NCBI RefSeq assembly: GCF_905475345.1
Contig: NC_066595.1
Span: forward strand, 4,836,501-4,900,500
Length of the DNA: 64,000 nucleotides
Direction of reading: 5' to 3'
Origin: Vespula vulgaris
Lineage: Eukaryota > Arthropoda > Insecta > Hymenoptera > Vespidae
The position numbers and the translations under genes are program-made. The notes below the pieces were generated by a model. The model did not search any database, had not been told where the DNA came from, and worked only from the letters and a program-made list of their open reading frames with translations. Positions 26,688 to 39,307 of the stretch are shown here, piece after piece (positions within the stretch are counted from its first letter, which is position 1; each line of letters begins with the position of its first letter).

Positions 26688-28340
26688 GTCTTTATCGTAT
26701 GTGGTAAAGAACTACCCTAAAGATGTACCTACGTATATTTCCCTATAAATAAGTTTATTTTATGTTTAAAAAAAGAAAGGAGATTTTAAAATGTCTTTAA
26801 CTTATTTTGTTGTCTATTTTATAAACTTTTACTTTGTTAAAAGTATCTTGTCCTATTTGAAGAAAAAAATTTGTACACGATTCTCTATAGGTATAATATC
26901 TTAGATATTTTTCATAACTTTCAATCTAATCATTCTCACTATATTAGAACGTATACAAATGATAATAGATCATAATCTAAAATTAATAAAAAAAAGTATT
27001 TATCTTGAGACATATGTATTCCCGAATTTATATTTCCAAAATAAATCGATTCAGTCCATTTTTATTAAAATTTGTATTAGAATAAAATTTATTTATACAA
27101 GAAATCATTCTTATTTATTTAAATTTATTGTTGTATGATTGACACGTATATATGTACGAGCAACTTAAAAACCCTCTCTTATCATAGTTTGTTACGTCAA
27201 AAGTATTCTCTATATCTGATAACAAGTATCGCTGATATTTTCGAGAAAAATAGTAACGAATCGAGAGATAGAAGAAGAATAAAAAGAAAAAGAAGAAGAA
27301 GAAGAAGAGGAAGTAGAAGAAGATACTTTGGTAAAGTAATCATGACTACCACCGAGCTTTGTACGACCTACCTACGTGCGTAGAAGAGTCCAAGAGGACT
27401 CGCTTTGGAGAAGTTTGCATGAAGTAGCACAGACACGCGAAGAGTCTCGGTGCTGAAGGGAGATTGGAATAAAAGAGAAAGAGAGAGAGAAAGTTAAAGA
27501 GAAAGAGAGAGAGAGAGAAACATGTAGAAGTCATCCTCGCCAGGGTCCTCGTCTCTTCCAACGTGATGAATAACGAGCGAGACGCACCTTTTCCTTTTAT
27601 TTCTCGACTCGTCGCTTGGATGCGCGTAGAGAAGCGTCTCCTCGCCTCGCAGTCGCGTTAACACGAAGGGAAAGCCGAAGGAAAACGTGAGAGATGAAAA
27701 GAGGATGAGCCTTCTCGTTTTTCGCTAAGCCTCCTTTTCAAGGAGTCACCCTACGCAAACTAACATCGAGTGTGTTTGCGTAGGTTGCAATTTTATATTG
27801 ATTTGATAACAATACAAACGAAAAGGTTAATTAGTGTCAACGATATATTACATTTTAATAATAGAAGTTTATTATGTCTATTATAATAACATAAGATTAT
27901 CTTGAATTACCTAGACGGAAAACTGAATTAATTAATCCTTTGTATATTATACTTTATGTATTTAAATACTAATTATTTTCTCAGTTAGTTCTCAGGTAAT
28001 TCTAAATTTTATTTGTTATTGTTTTATTAATGCTGTAACTGTGAATAAATTATTTGAATAAGGAAAGAAAAAGAATGAAAAACTAACAAGTTTCTTCATA
28101 AATTATGCATAATGTTTAAATATATGCTAACTTTAGAGATATTTAGCTATTTGTGAAAATAAAGTCTTACATTAAGTAGATACGTGTTTTACAAAAATAT
28201 ATTTTCCATTAACATGACGACTAAGTTATTAGAAAAGATTAGAAGAAATTATTTATTTTATAAGTATTATACTTTAATGAACATTATTACAAATAATACA
28301 TATAATTAGTAATATAATATTATATTCAGTCAAAGATGAC

Positions 28341-28343
28341 TCT

Positions 28344-28390
<47 letters not shown>
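28341..28390. repeat. (TC)n microsatellite
   Basis: About 23 dimers with a TTTC interruption. Confidence 0.95.
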
Positions 28391-28393
<3 letters not shown>

Positions 28394-31300
28394 CTGGAGT
28401 GCAAAAGTTTAAAAAGCAAAAAAGTCAAATGAAATCAGTAATATTCCTGTTATAGGTATGTATAATATATAATACCATATCCGTATAAAATAATTTTACC
28501 TAAAGTTAATTCAGTTAGATTCTTTTTAAAGGAACAAATATATGTAATCATTCTTCGGTCATCAGGTTTACCATAAAAGAAGAAAAATAATAAAAAGTCA
28601 TATAGTCGAGTTAGAAAAACTTGAACTCGAAATGGTCGTTCGTGTTAGACACGCGCAAACGTCTTCTCGTGGGTAGGAAAGTGCAAATAGGGCTAAAGGT
28701 GGAACGGTGTAGAAAAGTGGCATCCTTTTCCTTGGCGCCAACGTTTACGGTTTAGCGGTTGTGCCAGCGTGCGATGCGTATTCCGATCTAGCGGTTGCAC
28801 GCGGATTACTTCGCGCGTATTACCGTACAAGGGGGAAACACACGCGAGTCTCCTCTCTTAGGAAACCCTTTTTGCGGATACCTTGCTCATCGCGAATGCC
28901 TTATCGCGAAACCTTCGTACCTGCGATACCTACCTCCTCTCCGAATGGACATGAATCGCGTTTAACGTAATAACGAACGAGACCTCTTTTTCTTTCTTTT
29001 TGCACATAAACCTTCTTATCTCGACTGTTCCGTCCAACTGCTTGCCTCTCGACGAATCTTTATTTCCCTTTTTAACTCTTTAAGATAGGATGTCTATTGT
29101 TATTTATTTACAGCATGGAGAAACTTCTCTTTTTAATTATTATCCGGGAAACGTAACTCTTTTCTTTTTCATTTTTTTCCTTTCTTTCTTTTTTATTTTT
29201 ATTTTTTTTTTTTTTCTATCCCTCTCTGTCCTTTTTTCGTGATGAAAACCGACGAGAAAAACGATAACAAATCGTAAATAACGATGACCTATACGATGTT
29301 GTTAACACGCTACCGGCTAATTATTATATTTTTTTCTTTTTACTGTCTCTTTTTCTTTTTCTTTTTTAATCGGTATATGTATCTAAAAAAGAAACAATTT
29401 TCATTGTAATAATTATAATTTCGGTAATATTACAGGGAGAAATCTCCGGATTCGTTATTTTTTTTAACGAGTTCGATAATTTCGGCTTTAATAGAATGAA
29501 TTTTACGTGATTATTTTTGATAGAAATTACTCGATTTAGTACAGACACGTTTGCCAGGTCTTTTTAAATCTTTGATTTCACGGTGAGATTAAACAAAAAG
29601 AAAAAGGAAAAAAAAGCAAGAAAAAGAAAGAAAGAACAAAAAAAACGACAAGAAAACATAAAAGGTATACGAGTGTCTCGAACCAACTAATAGCAATAAT
29701 TATAAAGCGTGGACGGAAGCGCGAAAAGACGAGTGGGCCGTGCCATTGCGACCGAAGGAAAATGATTATAATTTAAATTCATACGCGGCCGATTTGTAGC
29801 GTGCTAACGAATCTTTGTCTTCGCACGCTAACGAGCCACGCCCGCTTGCGTGCGTGCAATTGGCTCAAATTGTTTTTCCACCTCGCGAATGCGACCCTTT
29901 CGTACGCACACGCGAAAAAAGAGGAAACATTACGCGACGGGTTTTACCATCGTCTCTTCCTCTTCTTAATGCATGAGTTTCAAAGAAAATCTTCAACACT
30001 TAAATACGTCCTTTTATATTAATCGTTAAAATAAAATAATTTCGCCTACCATCTTTTTTCCCTCCTGTTTGCTTTTTTCATTTAATTTTTATACAAAATT
30101 TCATACTTACATACAATTAATTACAATTAACACTTATCGTTCCAAGAAACATCTAAATTCATAGCTGAGAACTCTAAAGAAGTTTCTTCGGACTTTAAAG
30201 CAGCAAGAAAACGCCCCAGATAATTTTTAATAAAAATATTTATAAATATTGCATAAAAACTATTGCATAAAAGAAAAAAGAAAAGAGAAATAATACAATT
30301 GATAGTATTATTGTCGCGTTATCGATTGATAAGAATTAAACGTTAATACATCTATCGTAATTCCTTAATCTACGTTTGTAATAAGGTTAATAATAACACA
30401 AACGTTCGAATAATTAACGAATATAAGTTGTTGTAGAAAGAGTTATCCTTTATTGAATTTGACAGATAAAAAGGAGTTTACGAGATTCGTTTGCGCCTCT
30501 GGATAAAGAATAATCGATATGTTTGGAAAGTAGCCGGTGTTTCGTGTCAAATCAACGACGTTTAATAAAACGAGAATCGAAGACTCGCGTTAATGTGTCG
30601 TATCTTTCCTTTCCCCTCCTCACCCCTCTCTCTCTCTTTTTCCCTTTCGATGAGCTGTCTCGTAAATTCCGCGTCCATCGAATTGCGTTAGATATGCGGT
30701 AAGCCGTGTAACGATTTCTTTTGAAAAAAGGTAAAAGACAGAGATAGGGAAAAAAGAGAAAGAGAGAGAAAGAAGGAGAGAAGATATGAGACGGTGCATC
30801 GGTCTCGCATAAAAATGAGAACTCAGTGCATTAAACCGAGTAATGGGCGCCTTCGGGAGAAAGCAAGGAACATAGGCGCCGCATCCTTACGCGTAATACC
30901 CCGTGACAAAGTGGCTCCCGCGCTAGCATCCTCTGGTATATATATGTATGTGTTTGTATATATATATGTGGGTGTATATATGCGGACGAGACGTGAGCCA
31001 GACGAAGGATATCTTCCGTCTTTGCTTCTTGACCGTATCGCGTCCGATAAATCGCAACTACCCATGCGGACATCCTTCATCGGTTAGGTTCTTACACCCT
31101 CTATATATAAACATATGTATTGTCTATAAGTATATATATTATTAATATAATAGACTTAATGTACGTGTCTATAATCATTTTTGTTCAATTCAACAAAATT
31201 TTGTATAATGTTCCGACAAAGGGTTATTATTAGTTTAGGAAATATCGATTAGGAAATATAGATTGCAATGATTTGAACTAGTAAAAAGAAAGAGAAAAAT

Positions 31301-31867
31301 GTAAAATTGGGTACATTGGAAATGCATTGACTCAGTTATTTATGATTGTAAAGTTGTTTAAGTTAGAAATGTATTGTTTGAGTAACTTACGATTGTGAGA
31401 TTTATGATTCGTAATATCCGTAAGCTATCTACCGTGTCTTGAGTTTTACCTGAGATTTAATACAGGCTTTTGTCTAGAGTTTTGCATCGAATTGAGTATT
31501 TTCTAATTTATTAAACATGTTTCATGTTTTGTGTATTAAATTAGAAATATCTTAATTGATTTATAATGACGTGACAATTCCTTTTTTTCTTGTTTAACTA
31601 TTGAGTCTGGTTTCTACTTTTCCATCTTTTATTTCTCTTTCATTCGATTATTCCAAATTTAATATTGTTAGGTACAATATTTGTATAATTAAACAAAATA
31701 TTTTCTTTTATCTGTTTCGGCTATTATCACGTCAATGTGTTTAAAGATTTTGCATGTGGATGGAACTTTTATACAAGGGACAGGTGCATCTTTTAAGTGC
31801 TAACAAATCGACAGGTGTTATCGATCCTTCCTTTTTCCTTTGAATACTTTCCTAAGAGAACATCAAA

Positions 31868-31872
<5 letters not shown>

Positions 31873-31912
<40 letters not shown>
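31873..31912. repeat. (AT)n microsatellite
   Basis: About 20 AT dimers. Confidence 0.95.
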
Positions 31913-31914
<2 letters not shown>

Positions 31915-33073
31915 CTCGTACGTTCAATGACCGATTTAACGAGATTATCATCGTACTCTTTAGAGCGCTAAATAAATCGACTTTGATTTATATTAATAAT
32001 TCTCTGATTAAAGAGAATCCCGTATAAATTCTATTTCTCTTTTTTTCCTTTGTTTTCACAAGCTCAATATTACTTTTCTTATCGATTCAATCGTAACGAA
32101 CGGAAACGAGAAAAAATGAACTATGTAAGAATAAAAACAGCACGTTATACCGAGTGGCACTGGCACCGATAGATATATTTTCATTTAAAACCCTGGAAAA
32201 ACTCAGTAGGAACGATGATTGATAGGTACGTAGATCGATCTGGAAGAAGCTTCACGGCGGAAATGCGTGTTTTCTATGATATACACACATCCGGCGCAAC
32301 GCCTCCTTGGCTCACCTGCCGCCTCGTAGACGTTTCTACCCTGAAATAATGATGATAATCGTAATAATAATGATAATTCTATCTAAAAAAAATAAAATAA
32401 AATAAAAAGAGAAGAAAAAAAGAGAAAAAGACAACAATAATGTAAGTGATAATAACCGAGCTTGTTGGCCGAGCATCGTCGAAATTGGCCATTGAGAAGA
32501 AAACGTATGTATATAATATATCTAGATATATAAAGACACGTGGATAAAGACGATGAAAATTCTAATCGCAGAAGGAGACTCCTAACGAGCTCGATTAATT
32601 GACTTTTAATATCCTTTTAGTATTCGCATAAATTGCATTCGTTACTTTCGTAAATCGTTTTTTTCATACATACATACATATATACATGCATGCATACTTA
32701 CGTACCCTATGTACATATATACACGCATACGCATAAGTATACATAGTTACTATAATAAGTCGAGTCGTAACGTATACCATCAAGGATTGAATATTATTAA
32801 GACGATCGAACAAATAATTAGAGGGCGAATTTATAAAACGGAATTAGAGCGATACGGCACGATCGGAGAAAAAAGAAAAAAAAGAAAAGGAAAAAAAGAA
32901 ATAAAATTAAATATTTTCGGGGAAAAATGTTTAAAAATAAGGAATATAACGATGGTATAACGGTAAAAATGAGGACGAGAGACGTTGTTGAGGCGAAAGG
33001 AATATTTTGACAACACTATCGAATAACGAGCGGCATCTCGCCGATGAGAAACAAGCCGCAACGAGTTGTTCTG

Positions 33074-33079
<6 letters not shown>

Positions 33080-33118
<39 letters not shown>
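33080..33118. repeat. (TC)n microsatellite
   Basis: About 19 uninterrupted dimers. Confidence 0.95.
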
Positions 33119-33122
<4 letters not shown>

Positions 33123-36100
33123 TACGTACATATATCCGCGCGTATCAACCGCATTTTCGTTCGTTAATCCCCGACGTTACGTTCCGCCGACCAGAATACT
33201 TTTTTTTTCCCAGTTCGAAGGAGGGCGGGGTATCGCCAATTTGTGGGAATATTCTCTCGTCGAGAATCGTCGATGTGTGCCTGCAAAAGCTCACGCGAAA
33301 TACATGGAATAATAGCGGTGGGTGCTTGCACCTTTGTATATGTACGTGTGCGTGTGCTTATACGTTTGTGTATCGGGTAAATCGGTGTATCTACCGTAAC
33401 GAGCGTCGAAGAGAAAAAGAAAGAGAGAGAGAGAGAGAGGGGAGGTCTTGTTGGTCTCACGACTAAGAACGCTATGCTAGTTACACGCGAGCTCGGTTCA
33501 GCTCGCGACGAGCATTAAGTAAGCATTATGATAACTACAGCCGCCTCCCTGTGAGCCAGTTCGCGTCTCCGGTGTCTCACGAGACAACCGGTCTCTCCTC
33601 TCGTCGAAATCTTAACGCAGTTCCTTCTTCCGGCGATGAATTCTTCTTAGACTATTTCTTAGATAAGAAACAAAATAATCAAAGATCACGCGATCCAATT
33701 TAATAATATAATATATTAACAACCTCTTCCTGGAATTGTATTATATTATAAACATCACCATCAGATTTTGTTGTTGAGAGAGAAAAAGGTGACCTTAACG
33801 AGACAAACTTTATCGACGAATGAAAATGCAACGAGTTTATAGTTCGGTCAATGAATACAATAATAATCCAATCGTTTTTGTAGACGAACGATCGATCTCG
33901 TTGAAAATTATAATTATAAAATGTATCCGATGAATAAATTAAGACAAATAAATGGATAATTACTTAGTGATTTATGTTTATTAATTAGTATTTATTGAAC
34001 TTTGAACGTTATCAACAACTCGGAAGGATCTACTTTCCATCCTTTTCATCGTTAGGAAGCTAAGACGGTTATGTTTCCCGTGAGGATTCTTATTTTTTCT
34101 TTCTTTTTTTTTTTTTTTCTTTTTTTCACAGAGATGAAACTGCCGGAAAGATAATCGGGCCGAGCAATCGTGGCGAGCAATCGTGCGACATTCTCGATGA
34201 AGAAACTGCTGAATGAAAGGAAACCACGCGCGGTTCACACGAGCGCCCGACACGCACGTACATACATACATACATAAGACTCTCCGGTCTCCGAGCATTT
34301 ACTCTAAAGTAAAGCGATTTCCTTTTACACATCGTGATCCCACAACGTGCCGCCGTCAGTCCGCGCGTATCTCCTCTAGATTATCCTTTCCACCGTACAC
34401 CTGCGATTACCCCGACACGCGAGCGAAAGAAAGAAACGACGAGAAGAAGAACCTAAGACTTTTATACCTACATATGTATGTGTGTGTGTACCTATGTATG
34501 TACATATAGCTACATATGCGTGAGCTATTTCTTAGATGCTTGATGAATCTTTGAAAAATGTGTGCTAACGGTAAAACGGTTGCTTATTATTTTTCTGCAA
34601 TAACTATTCGTCACTGAATTGACAAAAAATATTCTAACTAATAATATTCTTGATTTGAAAAATAATATTTCAAACAGAGATAGAGAAAGAGAACTTCGAA
34701 TTTTTTAAGTATAAAATATAAATATAAAAGATTTAAAGGAAAGGAAAAGAAAAATTACGAAGCAAACTCTTTTTTAAAGTTCGATATCGAATAATTTTAC
34801 AGAAAAGACAAATGTAGATATACAAGAAGATGAATATTCTATCTAGAAAGAGTTGAATTATTTGCGATGTTATTAGAAAAAAATTTTCTAAGGAAGTGAA
34901 AAATGTCGAGTAGAGGTAGGTATATCTAATGCCCTTTTCTAAAAGTCTTTTCTCAAAGAATCGTAAGGTAATCGACCGGTAGGATAGAGATCTCTCTCGA
35001 GGATAGAGGGTTTCGTAGGATTCGGTACGTACCTACTTCTAGACCCATGAAAACGTTTTTATCTGAGTCTCTTGAATGAGGTCTAACTCTAGCCACCTGA
35101 TAGATCCCACAGATACGAGAAAAGCAGCTCTCCCCATAGAAAAAAAAAAAAAGAAAGAGAAGAAAAAGAAAAAGGCTTTACCTGCTTCCATGGTCGTGTT
35201 AACAGCCGAAACTCATAAAGACATTTAAAGTGGCCTAAGAGAAAGATGTCTCTCTTCTATCTCGTTCTTGTCTCTTGCCTCTCTCTCTCTCTCTTTCTTT
35301 TTCTATTTCTTTCTCTCTGCCACACGTTCGCATCTCCTTCGAAGAGATTTTTTCAAAGTCGCTAGACACTGGCGACGATGAATAGGCCATTCACTAAACT
35401 CGTATAAACGCATACAAATACATTCAAGTATTAAAAAGAATACTTGTATATCGCTTATTCCCGTGAGAGTCGCACGAGCTACGAAGGAAGTTACATTAAT
35501 GAACCAAAAGAGGAACGTTCGTTAAATTCTCGATCATCCCTTCGAATTCGATCATTCACTATTAAAGTTGAACGTAATTCAATTATCTTAGATATCGCGA
35601 AGAGACTCTGCGATTGTTCGAAATCCATTGAATAAAATTTTGCAAATGTTTTTATGATATAGAAAAAGAAAGGGAAAAACAGAGAGAAAAAGAAATAAAG
35701 AGAAAGAGATCTATATCCACATTGATTCTTTCGTCTCTTTCCTCTCGATCTCGATATTCGAAAAAAGAAGGACAAAAATCTTTTCTCTAGGTTTATCGGC
35801 GCGATCAAAGGGACGACGATAGCGCATTGACGCGAGAGAAGGACTGACCCGTTGTCGTCCCTTTTTCATGACAGCTTCACTACCTTCTTCCTTTAAGGGC
35901 AGGTCGATCCCATTATCTTTTTCGTGGCCGACTTGTTGGTCGCGTAAAGTGGGGAGCCTTGTCCAGGAAGCGAAGACTACGATCGACGTTCAATCAATTT
36001 CAAATTCCTCGAGAGACGAGTCGAACAAGGAAGAGTAATTCGTAACGAACTCTTCCGACTCGATCATTTCTGTCCGATCTACTGAGTTGTATGCTTTACG

Positions 36101-36396
36101 CGATTCGGATCTAAACGAGTAACAATGAATAACAGAAATATTTCCATAGATATAGTTTCAATCACGGATTGATTATTCTTACATTTCTTTTTTTATTCTT
36201 CTTTTTTTGTCTTAGAAAAGAAAACGTTTCGATAGTTTTTCTTAATAATAAAAATAAACGACTTTGATGATATACCGAAAATTTTTTTTCGACAAGAATA
36301 AAGAATATGATCAAACGTTTTTTTTTTTTTTTTGTTAAAAAATTCAAAAGTTTATAATAGAAAGATGCAATACATAAAAAGAATTATTTTTTATTT

Positions 36397-36641
36397 CGTG
36401 TCTATAGTGTAATCGATCAATAACGTAGATACAGCGTGTGTCTATGAATGAAACGATTCAAAATAATTTTTGGTACGTCTACGATGCGATTGGTCAATGA
36501 TTTATCGTATGTCTATCATAGTTATTCATCAATGACGTATAGAGTATCTATGAATAAAACGATTCAATGATTTTGAACTTGTCTATGGAATAAATTGTAA
36601 TGATTTATCACGTGTCTACGATATCGTTTGTCAATGATATG
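36397..36641. repeat. Degenerate tandem repeat of ~32-39 bp, about 7 units
   Basis: Each unit begins (C)GT(G)TCTA(T/C) and contains a G(A)T(C/T)(A)ATGA-type end, for example GTGTCTATGAATGAAACGATT, GTCTACGATGCGATTGGTCAA and GTCTACGATATCGTTTGTCAA (each shown in part). The array is followed by unique AT-rich DNA. Confidence 0.7.
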
Positions 36642-37320
36642 TTTATAAAAAAGTTTTTCTTCAATGGTTTAAATTCGCACATTATTAAATGAGCTACTCT
36701 GTAACTTATTAATATTAATTATTGAATCGTCTCTTATTCGTGGATCGTATAACGTATCATATTATTTTATATAATATAACGCAATATTTCAATTGCGATC
36801 GTTAATATAACGAAAGTATTTCCCCAACATTGATATATAAATATGTATATATATGCACACACCTATAAATATATATACACACCCATCGTCGATATCGGTC
36901 GGGTCGCAAAATTATTAAGCGTAATGAAAATATGTAAGGACGTAGTCGATGAATAGATAAAGTTTAAATTGCGGCATGATATAGCATCGCGTTATATGCC
37001 ATATCCGGTAAGTTCATAAGTAAGAACGAATGGCGTGGCTCTCGACGCCATGATCAAAGAATCCAATCTACACACTACCTAGCAACCTATCGAAATAAAT
37101 TACGAAGTTATGTGATCTACTTATGCAGATTGCTTACGACAAACTTGATAAAAGATATAGACAATCGTTCGTTTCTTTATATCGAAAGATATATTACGTA
37201 CTTACTTACCCACTTACATATATGCATATATATTTCATGCGTGCTTTTTCTTTCAATTAGAAAATAGAAATTAGAAGTTATGAACCGTGATAATATATTC
37301 ACAAACGAGAACTCAAAATC
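36642..37320. other. AT-rich non-coding DNA
   Basis: Low-complexity AT/TA sequence with CA-TA runs at about 36836-36882. Nothing else is supported. Confidence 0.55.
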
Positions 37321-38130
37321 TCATAACCACTACCACTGATTTATTGCATATAAACATGTTGCATAGTGTGCGTTTTGTTTCTGTGAAATAGACGATTGTC
37401 TGTTTGTTCGTCTGCTATAATAAACAGGTTTTTTGATCCATTTCCAATCCGCAAGAAAACTCCAATTAGCACAGAGACCAATTCTCGATAAGTGACAAAT
37501 CACCCCAGGATCGCATGTTTTAGAATAAAATCATAGTCCGTAGGTTTTCGAATGCAGCAACCCCCACATGGTGAGACCTGGGTCGATAGTACTTGCGATA
37601 CATCGAAATCTTATAGAATATCTAAGTACTACCAAGCGGATGGCTGCATATAATAGTTCAAAGAATTATTCTAGATTAATTATTCTAAATTTTCTAGGAT
37701 CAGATTTTTGGGATGGACCCTCGGATGTGAGTCTTTGGGCGGGCTGTTGTCTCAGCATCTTACAGAGCTCTCAGGTTCTTGAGAAGGGCCCTTGGGTGTG
37801 AACTCAAGTTCCCGTGGAACGAGTCTCCTCTTTTCTCAGTAAGGAAAAATCAAGCTTGATTTTGGTATTCTGCTTTTGATCGGAGATCAAAAGATAATCG
37901 GAGAAGTATAATATTCTTTTTTTCTCTTGTTATATGTATTACTACTTTTACATAAAAAATATTTGTCACACATTAACTCGATTATTACATTACTTGCAAT
38001 AGGAGCATATAACTTATACAACAGATTTATACACAGATACAATAAGTGGTGCATAGTGGTGCTAGTGGTGGTATTTCTCTATTGCATTTGTAGTTCATAT
38101 TTTGTCCATACCTGTCGCTGAGATCGCATA
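37321..38130. mobile_element. Possible transposon (LTR-like) remnant
   Basis: The composition changes here: non-repetitive, mixed sequence with few CpG and phrases such as GGGATGGACCCTCGG, TTTGGGCGGGCTGTTG and GAAGGGCCCTTGGGTG. Candidate imperfect termini (TGTTGCAT near 37357, ATGCAGCAA near 37553) are only suggestive. No reverse transcriptase or transposase frame remains. Confidence 0.2.
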
Positions 38131-38649
38131 GTCAACGAACAAAAAATGGTGAACAACCTCAAGGATCCTTTTTGGCGTATATGTACGACGAAACGAAGCA
38201 TCTGTTATCGAATTATATCGAGACGACAAAAAAGAGCATGAGTGAAAGAAAGAGAAAGAACGAAAAAAGAGAAGGAGAGAAAGAGAGAGAGAGAGAGAAA
38301 GAGCGACTGACTGACAGGCGTTACCGCAGCACGGTGGTTAAAAGGGATAGTAGGAGGGAAATTGGAGGGGTGTGGGTTTTCGGACAATGCGAATCTCTAA
38401 TTATACGCGCGCCGTCTTCTGCTTTCCTCTCTTATTCTTTTTTCATTGTAAAATCTCTTGCAGCCAGGTATTATCGCCTTAAATCAACAACGCCGCTTCT
38501 CAAAGAAGAGAAAAAGAGAAGGAGAGTGTGAGAGAATAAGAGAGAGGAGAGAGAGAGACAGAGATAGAATGAGTGAGTGAGTGAGGGAAGGGTAGGAGTT
38601 ACGCGTTCGGAAAAGAAGAGAGAAACTCTGGAAGCAGAAAAGAAGGTAC
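38131..38649. other. Non-coding, purine-rich DNA
   Basis: GA-rich low complexity at 38240-38310 and 38505-38600 produces a spurious 119-codon frame. Confidence 0.55.
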
Positions 38650-38857
38650 GAGAGGGTACTTTAATAGCAGGTCTCGCTTAATGACCCACGTCCCAAAGCC
38701 CAAACTGAATGTCATTGCAGTAGATTCGATCACGTGACTGTTAGCCCAGTCGAAGAGTACTACCAAAGGCGTAAACACGATCGATTTCGATCGATTTTTC
38801 TATAGATCTTCGAAGTTTTATTCTTGTTAATTAAATTTGTTTGTTTATTGATATTCG

Positions 38858-38890
<33 letters not shown>

Positions 38891-39307
38891 AATATGTATG
38901 TATATGTACGTACAATATCTTTATAAAATAATTTATGGCCAACTTCATTTCATTGCTCTTCTAAATCGTGGATTAAAAAAATATTATATTTACCTTTTTT
39001 TTTCTCCCTGAAGTTCATAAAGTGTACTTATTCTAATTAACGATGTATAGATAGCGTTAAGAAAGATTGTATTTATAATGTTAATTTAACAAATGAAACT
39101 ATGGTTCTTCTTTTTAAAATATAAAACAAGTGGCGCCATCTGACGAGCAAACTTTATACGATGTTCTTAAAGCACGCTAACACCACATGGAAATGCGAAT
39201 AGATGGTTTTTGATCAAATGGACTGAATAGTATGAGACTATTTACATACAGCTCATATTCTTTTTTGAAAATAATTAGTTGAGTTTATAATAGAATAAAA
39301 TAAGAAA
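38650..39307. promoter_or_regulatory. OXA1L upstream region with E-box and CTCF-like core
   Basis: TCACGTGAC contains a CACGTG E-box at 38731-38736, about 570 bp upstream of the OXA1L ATG. At 39131-39142 the minus strand reads CAGATGGCGCCA, which matches the AGRKGGCRS core of CTCF sites. The segment lies at the boundary between the gene-poor region and the gene cluster. An (AT)n run sits at 38858-38882. Motif function is inferred. Confidence 0.35.

Larger units (their letters stand above)
26688..36396. other. Non-coding, mostly AT-rich DNA
   Basis: Tracts include GAA 27280-27320, (TC)n 28341-28390, poly-T/A-rich runs 29190-29225 and 29590-29650, (AT)n 31873-31912 and (TC)n 33080-33118. More complex CpG-containing segments lie at 27540-27760, 28620-28980, 29690-29910, 30790-31090, 33160-33300 and 35820-36110. 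No supportable exon. Confidence 0.6.

Noticed and set aside
26172..26720. 182-codon open frame with a long (Leu-Phe)n repeat
   Set aside because: It is wholly produced by the TTATTC array; no stop can occur in a perfect 6-bp repeat lacking one.
36397..36641. CRISPR-like array
   Set aside because: Units are degenerate, there are no identical direct repeats with unique spacers, and the DNA is eukaryotic.
38172..38531. 119-codon plus-strand frame
   Set aside because: Driven by a GA-rich tract; no family resemblance or splice support.
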